This document shows, one piece after another, positions 43,773 through 53,156 of a stretch of 64,000 bases of DNA (the first letter of the stretch is position 1; every line of letters begins with the position of its first letter). The notes under the pieces are model-generated. The model was not told where the DNA came from and did no database searches. It saw only the letters and a list, made by a program, of their open reading frames with translations. The DNA is taken from positions 124,001 to 188,000 of the forward strand of contig NZ_FXBA01000005.1 in the NCBI RefSeq assembly GCF_900177705.1. Reading direction: 5' to 3'. A program made the position numbers and the translations under genes. Source of the DNA: Fibrobacter sp. UWB15 (GTDB lineage: Bacteria > Fibrobacterota > Fibrobacteria > Fibrobacterales > Fibrobacteraceae).

Positions 43773-45017
43773 ATGAACATCAATTCTCTGCCGAAAGACT
43801 ACCGTAGCCGTTTACTCCGTGAAACGAACTGCATCCACAAAGAACCGATTCCGTCTAAGACTCTTGCAAAACTTCTGAATGCTTGCCCAAAGGATTCCGT
43901 CCAGGATATTCATTTCTGCACGACGCCGGAACTAGAAAAAGACGAGGTTTGCGAAGAACAATTGCGCAAGGCCGAGTACATCGAAATCCTTAAAAAGCGA
44001 ATTCCAGAAATATTTAAAAGTTTTGTCAAGTATTCCGGTGAATTTGAATATTCGCTGTTCTTGGACCTTATGTTTGATGAATACGCGGGTGAGTCTCCCT
44101 TCAAGGAAATGTTCCCGGAAGGTTATCCAACAAAATTCAATTTTCTGAACATCGACGAACGCGTGTTCAAGTTCGTGGAACAGAATTTGTCTATTGGGTT
44201 TATGTTCCTTTTCGGAACGGATGAAGACAACTTGACATTGGTTGTTCCTGAGGAATTTATTGAAATTGTGGATGGAACAAAACGGTCTATGGCTGGGTTC
44301 CATGACTATTGCAAGGTTTACGCCAACCTTTATGGCATTTGCGATCCCGAAACGGTTATCAGCAAGTGGAATGTGAATCATAGCGATAACCCTCTGACAA
44401 AGAGTCAAGGAATTGCGGCAATCAACGAGTGCAGCTTGTTTACCCGCTATTTTACGAACTATGGAGTATGCCTTTGCAACTGGAGTGTCGAAACCCCCGT
44501 TGTGATGGATAACATTATTGAAAGTCGTAAACACCATCGTCCATATAGACCGACCAGCGAAGAATTTAACGATTGGCTTGACTATACGGATGATATCAAT
44601 GAAAATCTTGCGGAATTCAAAACCATCCGCGAACACTTTAAAAAGCATTCGGATAATCCCGCCGCAGCAGAATTTGATGCGTTGTGCCTCCTGGATGATT
44701 TGCGCATAGGGCTGGAACATCCTACTGCAATTATTGAAAGGTATCGTTTGCAAATCGGTTTTACCCGCATTGATATGGACAAGATTACGCCTATTATCAG
44801 TGCTATTATGGAACTCAACAATAAGGCTAGGCTTTGGGTTACTTACGGAAACACTTCGAATGAATTGTCTCCATCTCAAAAAAGTGACTTTGGAATGCGA
44901 GATTTGAAACAGAATCCTTCTGTTGATCGATCGATGCCGAAAGTGGGGCGCAATGATCCTTGCCCTTGCGGTAGTGGCCTCAAGTACAAGAAATGCTGCG
45001 GAAAAATGGTGAATTAG
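43773..45017 (+). CDS. SEC-C motif protein of unknown function
   Basis: The 414-residue protein is unrecognised except for the C-terminal zinc-binding SEC-C motif [20 protein letters not shown]. This motif is known from SecA and many small or nucleic-acid-linked proteins. The first 370 residues are soluble, mixed alpha/beta. The start is two bases after the ATPase stop, which argues for a functional pair. No nuclease or protease motif was identified. Confidence 0.7.
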   Translation: MNINSLPKDYRSRLLRETNCIHKEPIPSKTLAKLLNACPKDSVQDIHFCTTPELEKDEVCEEQLRKAEYIEILKKRIPEIFKSFVKYSGEFEYSLFLDLMFDEYAGESPFKEMFPEGYPTKFNFLNIDERVFKFVEQNLSIGFMFLFGTDEDNLTLVVPEEFIEIVDGTKRSMAGFHDYCKVYANLYGICDPETVISKWNVNHSDNPLTKSQGIAAINECSLFTRYFTNYGVCLCNWSVETPVVMDNIIESRKHHRPYRPTSEEFNDWLDYTDDINENLAEFKTIREHFKKHSDNPAAAEFDALCLLDDLRIGLEHPTAIIERYRLQIGFTRIDMDKITPIISAIMELNNKARLWVTYGNTSNELSPSQKSDFGMRDLKQNPSVDRSMPKVGRNDPCPCGSGLKYKKCCGKMVN

Positions 45018-45089
45018 GGTTTGTTGAAACTTATTTTACTGGGATTTGGTTTATTGGCGGCTGTTTTTGTGCTGAAATGACATTATTTT

Positions 45090-45755
45090 TCACGCCAGCG
45101 TATAGCTTTTATCCAGCAATTTCTTGATTTCGGTTAGCGGCACGGTCCCGTCAAGGATGACCGTTACCCAGCTTTTCTTGTTCATGTGGTATGCGGGGAG
45201 GTAGCCGGGCTTTTTCAGGAGTTCCGGCAATTCCTTCGGGACTATCTTGAAGTTCGCCACTTCGATAATCTCGTCGCCCTTGAGGCCAACTTTTGATTTT
45301 TCGACAGTCCCCAACAGGCAATACCATTTCTTGTTTTCGTGTTTGCGGATGGCGGCGAATTGCGGAAACCGTTCCCACAGATATTCGGGCTTGTCTCCGT
45401 ATTTTTGCTCCGCGTAGCCAATCAGGTCGTTCGCTGATTTCCTTTTGAAAATCTGCGTCTCGAAACATTCGCTAATGAATTTATCCGTAATGGCAGAAAC
45501 TTCTTTGCGGATGCGGCCCACGAGGGCCCCCTGCACTGACAGCACCGAAAACAGTAGATATTCTTCACCGGAATCGTTATCGAATACCTTGACCGAAACT
45601 TTCTTGCCCCGTCCCACTCTGATTTCCAGACGGAATTGTCCGCCAAGTATTTCGCGGACGAGCGCATAGTTTGCCCCTTCCTTCGTGAATCCGAAAGGAA
45701 TGAGCTTTTTTACAAGGAGTTTCTTGCCGTTGAATTGTTCGTCGATGCCTGTCAC
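45090..45755 (-). CDS. MmcQ/YjbR-like protein
   Basis: The 221-residue protein has a C-terminal MmcQ/YjbR-like domain (ENKKWYCLLGTVEKS, PGYLPAYHMNKKSWVTVILD, GTVPLTEIKKLLDKSYTL), a fold related to DNA-binding CyaY-like proteins. Its biochemical role is unknown. The N-terminal 100 residues form an extra domain found in larger members. A decayed fragment of a related gene lies at 62106-62262. Confidence 0.8.
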   Translation of the reverse strand: MTGIDEQFNGKKLLVKKLIPFGFTKEGANYALVREILGGQFRLEIRVGRGKKVSVKVFDNDSGEEYLLFSVLSVQGALVGRIRKEVSAITDKFISECFETQIFKRKSANDLIGYAEQKYGDKPEYLWERFPQFAAIRKHENKKWYCLLGTVEKSKVGLKGDEIIEVANFKIVPKELPELLKKPGYLPAYHMNKKSWVTVILDGTVPLTEIKKLLDKSYTLA

Positions 45756-45786
45756 AAACGAAAAGATAGATAAAATTATTTACGGC

Positions 45787-46290
45787 TCAGTTAGAAACAG
45801 CGACTTCCCGGCGGGCGTCGCGGTACTTGTGCAAGCCTAGCATCACGCGGCGGGCAATCGGCTGCGCGATCAAGATTTCTACCGCGAGCGAAATGGCAAA
45901 GTTGCGAGGCCACTTGTAAAAGAAGTTTACCAGCGGCTCCATTGTGATTTCGCGGTTTCCGACCCAGGTACCTACAATCGTCAAGATGATGGACATCAGG
46001 AAAACCGTGCACATGATGTTGAGTGTAATCACCGCATGGAAACTGTCGCCTTTCTGCGTAAGCCTTGAAGTCAGGAATGCAGCGGGCTTGTACGTGACAA
46101 GCACCGTCGCGATGACGCACGGCCAGAGTATCGGCATAATCGGGAATACGTGCGCCCAGCTTTCCATGCTAAAACCCATCTCGAAACAGGTGATGAGCGG
46201 CGCGATGATGTTCATCGAGATAATCGAAAGCGTCACGAGAAAAAGGGTGAATTCGCGTTTGCCGCGCGGGAGTTTCATGTAAAAGTCCAT
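45787..46290 (-). CDS. DUF2798-type membrane protein
   Basis: About 167 residues from the ATG at 46290, which has AGAGG upstream. Four hydrophobic segments form two repeats of about 75 residues, each with a polar start, as in DUF2798 proteins. The function is unknown. It is transcribed divergently from the MFS exporter gene. Confidence 0.75.
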   Translation of the reverse strand: MDFYMKLPRGKREFTLFLVTLSIISMNIIAPLITCFEMGFSMESWAHVFPIMPILWPCVIATVLVTYKPAAFLTSRLTQKGDSFHAVITLNIMCTVFLMSIILTIVGTWVGNREITMEPLVNFFYKWPRNFAISLAVEILIAQPIARRVMLGLHKYRDARREVAVSN

Positions 46291-46425
46291 TTTAACCTCT
46301 TTTGTTGCGGGCCCTGCGCAATAAAAAAGGCGCAAAACCCTGATGTTTGAGTTTCACGCTGAACCATTATACGCAATGAAATTTCGTGCCCATAAATAAA
46401 AATTTTTTTTGCCTTTGTCAAGAAC

Positions 46426-46454
46426 TTGCCAACGGAAAAATTTTTTCCTAAATT
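46426..46454 (+). promoter_or_regulatory. Promoter of the MFS exporter
   Basis: TTGCCA, 17 bases, TAAATT. The transcript would have a leader of about 95 bases that contains the hairpin at 46481-46512. Confidence 0.5.
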
Positions 46455-46480
46455 CGCTTGCGAAATCAACGTGTAGCGGT

Positions 46481-46520
46481 CCCGCATAAGTCCAGTTGTC
46501 CGGCTTTGCGGGCTTTTTTT
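46481..46520 (+). promoter_or_regulatory. Terminator-like hairpin in the leader of the MFS gene
   Basis: CCCGCA and TGCGGG arms, with AAGTCC and GGCTT pairing inside, are followed by CTTTTTTT. The hairpin stands between the promoter and the ribosome site, so it could attenuate transcription of the exporter. Confidence 0.55.
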
Positions 46521-46555
46521 ATGGCGATTCTGCATGGTTTCGCCAAGAGGAATTT

Positions 46556-47719
46556 ATGAGCGGAAAACAGAAATTCACTTTCCTTATGCTGTTGCTAGGC
46601 TTGCTTTCGGCGTTCGGCCCCTTCGTGACTGACCTTTACTTGCCGGCCCTCCCGAGCCTTGCCGATTACTTTGCGGCAAGCCCCTCGATGGCGCAGTTGA
46701 GCCTCACCATGAGCATGCTCGGGCTTTCGGTGGGGCAACTCTTTGTAGGCCCACTGAGCGACAAGTATGGCCGCAAAAAGTTGTTGCTAGTTTGTCTGTT
46801 GCTTTTTGTTTGCGGGACTGTCGCCTGCATTGTTGCGCCGAACATCGTAACCTTCAACGTGTTTCGTTTGTTGCAGGGCATGGCGGCATCCGGCGGCATC
46901 GTGATTGCCCGTTCCATTTCGGCGGATTCCTACCGTGGTCCCGTCCTCACCAAGTTCCTTGCCATGGTGAGCGCAGTGAACGGAGTCGCCCCGATTGTAG
47001 CCCCCGTGCTGGGCGGATTCTTGCTGAATTTCATGAGCTGGAAAGGGACTTTCGCGGTGTTGCTCCTGTATGGTGCTCTGTTGCTCTTTATGTCAGGGAA
47101 ATTTCAGGAATCGCTCCCTGTAAAACGCCGCAGCAAAAAGTCTGTCTTGGCAAGTTTTAGCTTGTACGCAAAAGTGTTCAAGAACCGCACCTACGTATTG
47201 TATTTTCTGGTATGCACGTTCCCAATGATTATCTTGTTCGGGTATATCGCGTCTTCGCCGTTTATCTACCAAAAAATCTACGGCCTTTCGCCTGTCGGCT
47301 TTAGTCTGTGCTTTGCGCTGAATGCCGTTTTCACGGCCATCGGTTGCGCCTTGTCGGGTAAAGTCGGCAGCGAATTCAAGGCCCTGAAAATCGCGGGCGC
47401 GGGGATGCTCGTTTTCGCGATTGCCGTTGCTGCCGCCCTCATGACGCACGCTTTACTCCCGCTTCTGCAAGTCGCCTTCATGGGGCTTACGTTCATGTTC
47501 GGCATGAGCCAGCCTCCGGCAACGGCCTTGGCATTGAACGCTGAGCGTACAAATGCAGGTACCGCTGCAGCGGCCATCGGGGCATCAGGCTTCTTGATGG
47601 GCGGAATCGTCTCTCCGCTGGTGGGCATGGGCGACATCGCCACAAGTGCATCAATCGTGCTTCTCGTGGGCGCGGTGTTGACACTTATTTCGATTTCGGC
47701 AATGGCCTTTCGACGTTAA
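46556..47719 (+). CDS. Bcr/CflA-family multidrug efflux transporter (MFS)
   Basis: The 387-residue protein has twelve membrane spans. The first loop is FGPFVTDLYLPALPSLADYF, typical of the Bcr/CflA drug:proton antiporters, followed by GPLSDKYGRKKLLL (motif A) and VNGVAPIVAPVLGGFL (motif C of exporters). It likely exports drugs such as chloramphenicol-type or bicyclomycin-type compounds; the actual substrate is unknown. The ATG at 46556 with AGAGGAA is chosen over a start at 46496, which would lie inside the leader hairpin. Confidence 0.9.
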   Translation: MSGKQKFTFLMLLLGLLSAFGPFVTDLYLPALPSLADYFAASPSMAQLSLTMSMLGLSVGQLFVGPLSDKYGRKKLLLVCLLLFVCGTVACIVAPNIVTFNVFRLLQGMAASGGIVIARSISADSYRGPVLTKFLAMVSAVNGVAPIVAPVLGGFLLNFMSWKGTFAVLLLYGALLLFMSGKFQESLPVKRRSKKSVLASFSLYAKVFKNRTYVLYFLVCTFPMIILFGYIASSPFIYQKIYGLSPVGFSLCFALNAVFTAIGCALSGKVGSEFKALKIAGAGMLVFAIAVAAALMTHALLPLLQVAFMGLTFMFGMSQPPATALALNAERTNAGTAAAAIGASGFLMGGIVSPLVGMGDIATSASIVLLVGAVLTLISISAMAFRR

Positions 47720-47752
47720 TCTTTGAATGTCTCGCCATCAACCGACGATGTA

Positions 47753-50308
47753 TTACCCGATAAACTCGTAGCCCGCTTCCTTTACGGCTTCGGCGATGGT
47801 CGAATCGGGAATCTCGCGGGAGAATTTCACCAGCAGTTCGCCTTTCTTGTGGTTTGCCGCGGCGCTTTCCACGCCGTCGATGGATTCTACCGCCTTCTTG
47901 ACGGAGGCTTCGCAATGGGGGCACATCATGCCCTCGACCTTGAACTTCTTTTGCATCGTTTTTCCTTTAGCCGGTACGGCCTTTGTTTTAAATAAATTAA
48001 GTCTTAGGGCGTTAGTCACCACGCAGAAGCTGGAAAGGCTCATGGCGAATGCCGCGAAGGTGGCGTTCAGCGTCCAGCCGAACGGGTGGTAGAAGCAACC
48101 TGCCGCAAGGGGTATTCCGACGACATTGTAGATAAACGCCCAGAACAGGTTCTCGTGGATGTTGCGGATGGTCCGCCGGCTGAGCCTTATGGCGGTTACC
48201 ACGTCCCACAGGGAATTCTTGACCAGCACCACGTCGGCGGCATCCAATGCTACGTCGGAACCCGCTCCGATAGCAAAGCCCACATGGGCGCGGGTCAAGG
48301 CCGGAGCGTCGTTGATGCCGTCACCAACCATGGCGACTGTAGAATTTTCCATGAGTTCCCGGATCACGTCGTCTTTCCCTTGCGGGAGCACTCCCGCGAA
48401 AACCCGGTCGATGCCCGCCTGCCGGGCGATTTCGTTTGCCGTCAGTTCGTTGTCGCCCGTGAGCATGCACACCTTGAGCCCCATGGACTTGAGTTCTCCG
48501 ATGGCAAGGCGGGAGTCGCTCCGCACGCTATCGGCAACGGTAATGGTCCCGAGGAGCTTGGAAGTGCCGTTTTCAAGGGATAGCGCAAAAAGTAGGGGAG
48601 TCTCGCCCCTCGCAGACGATTCACGAATTTTGCTTTCGACAGCTTCGAAAATCTGGATGTGCTCCCGTACAAAGCGCAAGGAGCCTCCCAGGAGCACCTG
48701 CCTTTCGGTGCCCGAAGCTAGGGTGGCTTTCAGTCCGAAACCGGGGAGTACCTCGAAACTTTCGGGCACCACGGAACCGGAAATGTCCGCAATCCAGGCC
48801 TGTAGCGACTGTCCTGATTTTTCCGATTCCCGCCTTGCCTGCTCCGTAACGGCTTTTGCCAGGGGGTGTTCGCTTCGCGATTCCAGCGCCGAGGCGTAGC
48901 GTAGCAGTTCGCTTTCGCTTACGCCATCTTCTGGGAGAACGCCGACAACGGCAGGAGTGCCGCTGGTGATGGTCCCTGTCTTGTCCAGGACGACGGTGCT
49001 TACGCGGCCGACCGTTTCTAGTGCCGCCGATGTCTTGAAGAGGATTCCGTGCCGGGCGCCCACCCCGTTTGCCACCATGATGGCCACGGGAGTCGCAAGT
49101 CCCAGCGCGCAGGGGCAGCTAATGACCAGCACAGCAATTCCCCTTGCAAGCGCAAAGCCCGTCTCCGCTCCTACCAGGAGCCACACTAGGGTCGCGACGG
49201 CTGCAATGGCGATAACCACGGGCACGAATATGCCTGCAACCTTGTCTGCAATTTTAGATATGGGCGCCTTGGTTGCGGAGGCGTCGCTCACCATCCGGAT
49301 AATTTGGGAAAGCGTGGTGTCTTCGCCTACGCGGGTGGCGCGGCATTCCAGGAAACCCGACCGGTTGACCGTCGCCGAGGCCACCTTGTCGCCTGCAGCC
49401 TTGTCAACGGGGATGCTTTCGCCGGTAAGGGCGGATTCGTCTACGGCGGAGGCTCCCTTGAGCACGATTCCGTCGACAGGAACCGATGACCCGGGCTTTA
49501 CCACAAACACGTCACCTACCTGCACCTGGTCTATGGGGACCAATTTTTCTTGACCGTCCACCAGGAGTGTCGCCGTCTTGGGGGCGAGATCCATAAGCGC
49601 CTTGAGGGCGTTTGTGGTGCGGCCCTTGGATATGGCCTCCAGGAGTTTCCCGACGGTAATCAGGGTGACGATGGTTGCCGCCCCCTCGAAAAAGAACTTG
49701 TCCATGAAGGCCTTTGCTGCGTCCGAGCCGCCGATCAGCTGGGCCCGCGACATCGCGAAAAGCACCGCGAGGCTGTACAGGTACGACACTCCCGCCCCCA
49801 GGGCCACGAGGGAATCCATGTTGGGAGCGCGGTTTATGATTCCTCGGGCACCGTTTACAAAGAATTTCTGGTTGATGACCAGCACCACCGTCGTAAGCGC
49901 GAGCTGCAACAGGGCCATGGCCACGTGGTTCGGCTCCGGTTCCAGGAACCAGCGCGGCAAGGGAAAGTCAAACGACATGTGCCCCATGCTGAAATATAGC
50001 AGGGGGAGCAAGAACAGGAGCGACCAGACGAGCCTATTCTTGAGCACCGGGAGTTCCTTGTCTTCGAGCCTATCACGTCCCATTTCGGCAGGACTTTCCG
50101 TACCGGGAGCCGTAAGGGGTTCGGCACCGTAGCCGGCGGCCTCCACGGCCTTGATAATGTCGTCGCCAGGCACCGGACCTTCTACGACCATCGAATGGGT
50201 GAGCAGGTTCACGTCGCAGCGTTCTACCCCGGGCAGCGCCTTAACAGCGCGCTTCACCCGTGCGACGCAGGCGGCGCAGCTCATACCCGTTACATTGTAT
50301 CTGTCCAT
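47753..50308 (-). CDS. copA: Copper-exporting P1B-type ATPase with N- and C-terminal HMA domains
   Basis: The 851-residue pump starts at the ATG at 50308 (GGAG upstream). The N-terminal HMA domain has GMSCAAC with Cys11 and Cys14. The membrane CPC motif is SCPCALGLATP, the phosphorylation site is DKTGT, and the hinge is GDGINDAPAL. The last spans carry YNVVGIP and MSLSS, the Cu(I)-type signature. After the last span, a second HMA domain (GMMCPHCEAS) is fused at the C-terminus, which is unusual for CopA. It is divergent from the ArsR/CadC regulator. Confidence 0.93.
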   Translation of the reverse strand: MDRYNVTGMSCAACVARVKRAVKALPGVERCDVNLLTHSMVVEGPVPGDDIIKAVEAAGYGAEPLTAPGTESPAEMGRDRLEDKELPVLKNRLVWSLLFLLPLLYFSMGHMSFDFPLPRWFLEPEPNHVAMALLQLALTTVVLVINQKFFVNGARGIINRAPNMDSLVALGAGVSYLYSLAVLFAMSRAQLIGGSDAAKAFMDKFFFEGAATIVTLITVGKLLEAISKGRTTNALKALMDLAPKTATLLVDGQEKLVPIDQVQVGDVFVVKPGSSVPVDGIVLKGASAVDESALTGESIPVDKAAGDKVASATVNRSGFLECRATRVGEDTTLSQIIRMVSDASATKAPISKIADKVAGIFVPVVIAIAAVATLVWLLVGAETGFALARGIAVLVISCPCALGLATPVAIMVANGVGARHGILFKTSAALETVGRVSTVVLDKTGTITSGTPAVVGVLPEDGVSESELLRYASALESRSEHPLAKAVTEQARRESEKSGQSLQAWIADISGSVVPESFEVLPGFGLKATLASGTERQVLLGGSLRFVREHIQIFEAVESKIRESSARGETPLLFALSLENGTSKLLGTITVADSVRSDSRLAIGELKSMGLKVCMLTGDNELTANEIARQAGIDRVFAGVLPQGKDDVIRELMENSTVAMVGDGINDAPALTRAHVGFAIGAGSDVALDAADVVLVKNSLWDVVTAIRLSRRTIRNIHENLFWAFIYNVVGIPLAAGCFYHPFGWTLNATFAAFAMSLSSFCVVTNALRLNLFKTKAVPAKGKTMQKKFKVEGMMCPHCEASVKKAVESIDGVESAAANHKKGELLVKFSREIPDSTIAEAVKEAGYEFIG

Positions 50309-50325
50309 AACAATCTCCAAAAAAA

Positions 50326-50354
50326 AATATAAAAAAAGCCAAATCCCTTGACAT
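50326..50354 (-). promoter_or_regulatory. copA promoter
   Basis: Minus-strand ATGTCA, 17 bases, TATATT, about 18 bases before the copA ATG. It overlaps the -35 of the divergent promoter, so one regulator could control both. Confidence 0.5.
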
Positions 50355-50399
50355 GCTCCTCTGCTTTTTCTACATTAAAAGTTGAACAATTGTTCAACT
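50348..50399 (+). promoter_or_regulatory. Promoter and operator of the ArsR/CadC-HMA-ATPase operon
   Basis: TTGACA (50348), 17 bases, TACATT (50371), then the perfect 20-bp palindrome AGTTGAACAATTGTTCAACT (50380-50399) over the likely start point. The TGAACA-N2-TGTTCA core is the usual ArsR/SmtB operator, so the product of the next gene probably represses its own operon. Confidence 0.85.
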
Positions 50400-50459
50400 G
50401 TTGGAAATTTAAACGGCTTCAAAAAGTCAAAAAAGGACCCGAACGGTCCAGAGGCGAAT

Positions 50460-50834
50460 ATGACTGGAAAAGTGGAAAACGATATTGAATTGGAAGGCTC
50501 CGACTGCACCTGCATCCACGACGACGTGGTGAAGGCCGTGCGCCCACGCATCCCCGAAGACGAACTCCTGATGGACATCGCGGATATCTTCAAGATTTTC
50601 AGCGACTTTACCCGCGTAAAAATTCTTTGCGCCCTGATGAACGCCGAAATGTGCGTAAGCGACATCTCTGTGCTGCTTTCCATGACCAAGTCCTCCATTT
50701 CGCACCAGCTGCGCATACTGAAGCACTCGAACCTGGTGAAGTTCCGCAAGGAGGGGAGCGTGGTGTACTACTCCCTTGCCGACGAACACGTGAAGACCAT
50801 ATTCAACCAGGGCATGGAACACGTTCTGGAATAA
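50460..50834 (+). CDS. ArsR/SmtB-family metal-responsive repressor (CadC-like)
   Basis: The 124-residue protein starts at the ATG at 50460 (AGAGG upstream); frames reaching further upstream begin inside the operator. The N-terminal DCTCIHDD resembles the Cys-based metal site of CadC. The winged helix is VSDISVLLSMTKSSISHQLRIL, and the C-terminal helix has D-x-H and a later His (DEHVKTIFNQGMEH) as in alpha-5 zinc sites. It should release DNA on binding Cd, Pb or Zn. The following HMA protein and Zn/Cd ATPase fit this. Confidence 0.88.
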   Translation: MTGKVENDIELEGSDCTCIHDDVVKAVRPRIPEDELLMDIADIFKIFSDFTRVKILCALMNAEMCVSDISVLLSMTKSSISHQLRILKHSNLVKFRKEGSVVYYSLADEHVKTIFNQGMEHVLE

Positions 50835-50871
50835 AGAAAAAGTTTAACAAATAAAGTAAGGAAACATCATC

Positions 50872-51090
50872 ATGAAAAAGAAATTCAAGCTCGAAGACCT
50901 CGACTGTGCAAACTGTGCCGCCAAGATGGAAGCCGCCATCAAGAAGATTGACGGCGTGATAGATGCGTCGGTGAACTTCATGACGCAGAAGTTTACGCTG
51001 GAAGCCCCGGATGACCGTTTTGATGCCATCTTTGCAGAGGCCAAGGCCATCTGCGCCAAGGTGGAACCCGACTGCAGAATCCTGGGCTAG
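50872..51090 (+). CDS. HMA-domain metallochaperone
   Basis: The 72-residue single heavy-metal-associated domain has the metal-binding LDCANCAAKME (CxxC). It is either a free metallochaperone or the detached N-terminal domain of the ATPase that follows after eight bases; that ATPase lacks its own HMA domain. It lies in the operon with the repressor. Confidence 0.92.
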   Translation: MKKKFKLEDLDCANCAAKMEAAIKKIDGVIDASVNFMTQKFTLEAPDDRFDAIFAEAKAICAKVEPDCRILG

Positions 51091-51098
51091 AAAACGTC

Positions 51099-53006
51099 AT
51101 GACCAAATCCCAGAAGAAAAACCTTGTTCGCATTGTCGTCTCCGCCGTGTTCTTTTTTGCGTTTATCGCAGTGGAACACTTCGGCAATCTAGGCGACAAC
51201 TGGATTCTTTGGCTCTGCCTGTATACAGTACCCTACCTGATTGTGGGCTACGACATATTCGGCAAGGCGTTCAAGAACATCCGGGGTGGCCAGGTCTTTG
51301 ACGAGAACTTTCTCATGGTGGTCGCGACGGTGGCCGCCTTCGGGATTCACGAGTTCTCGGAAGCGGTGGCGGTCATGCTGTTTTACCAGGTGGGAGAGCT
51401 TTTCCAGGGATATGCGGTAGGCAAGTCCCGCAAGTCCATCAGCGCCATGATGGATATTTGCCCCGAATATGCGAACGTGGAACGCGACGGGTCGCTTGTC
51501 CTGGTGGACCCGGACGAGGTGGAAATCGGCGACATCATCGTGGTGAAGCCGGGAGAGCGCATTCCCCTGGACGGTGTTGTGGTCGAGGGAGAATCGCTGG
51601 TGGATACTGCGGCGCTCACGGGCGAATCCGTGCCGAGGAGGGTAACCGTCGGGAGTGACATCATCAGCGGTTGCGTGAACGGAAGTTCCACCTTCAAGGT
51701 GAAGGTGACCAAGGCTTTCGAAGATTCCACGGTATCCCGCATCCTGGAACTTGTCGAAAACGCGAGCAGCAAGAAGGCCCGCGTCGAGAATTTTATTACA
51801 CGTTTTGCACGCGTCTACACGCCCATCGTTACGGCGGCGGCGGTACTGCTCGCTATTGTCCCGCCGCTACTCTTCGGTGAACAATGGGCCACCTGGATTG
51901 AACGCGCCTGCATTTTCCTTGTGGTTTCGTGCCCCTGCGCCTTGGTGATTTCGGTCCCCCTCGGATTCTTCGCGGGCATCGGGGCCGCTTCCAAACTGGG
52001 CGTTCTGGTGAAGGGGAGTAACTACCTCGAAGTCGTCTCCAAGGTAAAGACGGTGGTCTTCGACAAGACGGGAACCCTTACCAAGGGCGAGTTCAAGGTG
52101 GTGGAAATCCTGCCTGCAGAACAAGCGAACGGAAATGGCTCTAGAATAGATGCAGACAAACTATTGGAAATCGCAGCCCTCGGGGAATCCTGCTCGAACC
52201 ACCCCATTGCGCAATCGGTGCTGGAAGCCTACGCCAATACCCACGCCGGTGCTGCTCCGGAACTTTCACGCGTGGGGGCTTCCGAAGAAATCCCGGGCAG
52301 GGGAATCCGTATTCCCGTAGATGGCAAGCTGACACTGCTCGGGAACGAGCGCCTAATGCTGGGCGAAAAAATCGAATTCACGCCGCAGGTGTCCGCAGGG
52401 ACCGTCATCTATGTCGCCCAGGAGGGAGTTTTCCTCGGGACCATCGTCATCTCGGATACGGTCAAGGAAGGCTGCGCCGAGGCTATCGGCGGGCTCAAGC
52501 TTGCCGGTGTCGAAAAATGCGTGATGCTCACCGGCGACCACAGGCGCTCTGCCGAGGCGGTGGCGGGCGAGCTCGGCATAGACGAGTTCCATGCTGAACT
52601 TTTGCCGGCAGACAAGGTGGAACGCGTCGAAACCCTGCTCGGGGCAAGGCGCGAAGGCGACATGCTGGCCTTTGTGGGCGACGGCATCAACGACGCCCCG
52701 GTGCTTTCTCGCGTAGATGTCGGGATAGCCATGGGGAGCCTCGGGAGCGATGCCGCCATCGAGGCAGCAGACGTCGTCATCATGGACGACGACATCAGGA
52801 AAATTCCCGCAACGGTACGCCTTGCACGCAAGACCATGCGCATCGTGAGGCAGAACATCGTGTTCGCCCTCTCCGTGAAGGCGGTCATACTGGTGCTTGG
52901 CGCCGTAGGAATCGCCAACATGTGGATGGCTGTCTTCGGCGACGTAGGCGTCTCCGTCATCGCGATTCTCAACTCCATGCGGATGCTGGGATTCAAGGCG
53001 AAGTAA
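51099..53006 (+). CDS. zntA: Zn/Cd/Pb-exporting P1B-type ATPase
   Basis: The 635-residue pump lacks an N-terminal HMA domain, which is encoded separately just upstream. The CPC motif is SCPCALVISVP, the phosphorylation site is DKTGTLTKGE, and the hinge is GDGINDAPVL. The last spans have the Lys (SVKAVIL) and DVGVS, the P1B-2 signature for Zn, Cd and Pb. It probably exports divalent soft metals and is induced through the ArsR/CadC repressor. Confidence 0.93.
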   Translation: MTKSQKKNLVRIVVSAVFFFAFIAVEHFGNLGDNWILWLCLYTVPYLIVGYDIFGKAFKNIRGGQVFDENFLMVVATVAAFGIHEFSEAVAVMLFYQVGELFQGYAVGKSRKSISAMMDICPEYANVERDGSLVLVDPDEVEIGDIIVVKPGERIPLDGVVVEGESLVDTAALTGESVPRRVTVGSDIISGCVNGSSTFKVKVTKAFEDSTVSRILELVENASSKKARVENFITRFARVYTPIVTAAAVLLAIVPPLLFGEQWATWIERACIFLVVSCPCALVISVPLGFFAGIGAASKLGVLVKGSNYLEVVSKVKTVVFDKTGTLTKGEFKVVEILPAEQANGNGSRIDADKLLEIAALGESCSNHPIAQSVLEAYANTHAGAAPELSRVGASEEIPGRGIRIPVDGKLTLLGNERLMLGEKIEFTPQVSAGTVIYVAQEGVFLGTIVISDTVKEGCAEAIGGLKLAGVEKCVMLTGDHRRSAEAVAGELGIDEFHAELLPADKVERVETLLGARREGDMLAFVGDGINDAPVLSRVDVGIAMGSLGSDAAIEAADVVIMDDDIRKIPATVRLARKTMRIVRQNIVFALSVKAVILVLGAVGIANMWMAVFGDVGVSVIAILNSMRMLGFKAK

Positions 53007-53049
53007 AATAGACTCACTCCTTGATAGAAAATCTTTTTCATTCTATTTC

Positions 53050-53071
53050 ATACCTATTGGGGTATAGGTAT
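53050..53071. promoter_or_regulatory. Inverted repeat after the Zn/Cd ATPase gene
   Basis: ATACCTA and TAGGTAT arms of seven bases around an eight-base centre TTGGGGTA. There is no T tract, so a protein-binding site is as likely as a weak terminator. Confidence 0.4.
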
Positions 53072-53156
53072 ATCAAAAACCGCCCGGCAAAAAAGGATGC
53101 ATTGATGTGTACCAAGGCTATCGAGCGGTTCGCCAACATGCAATAATCCTGTTTCA

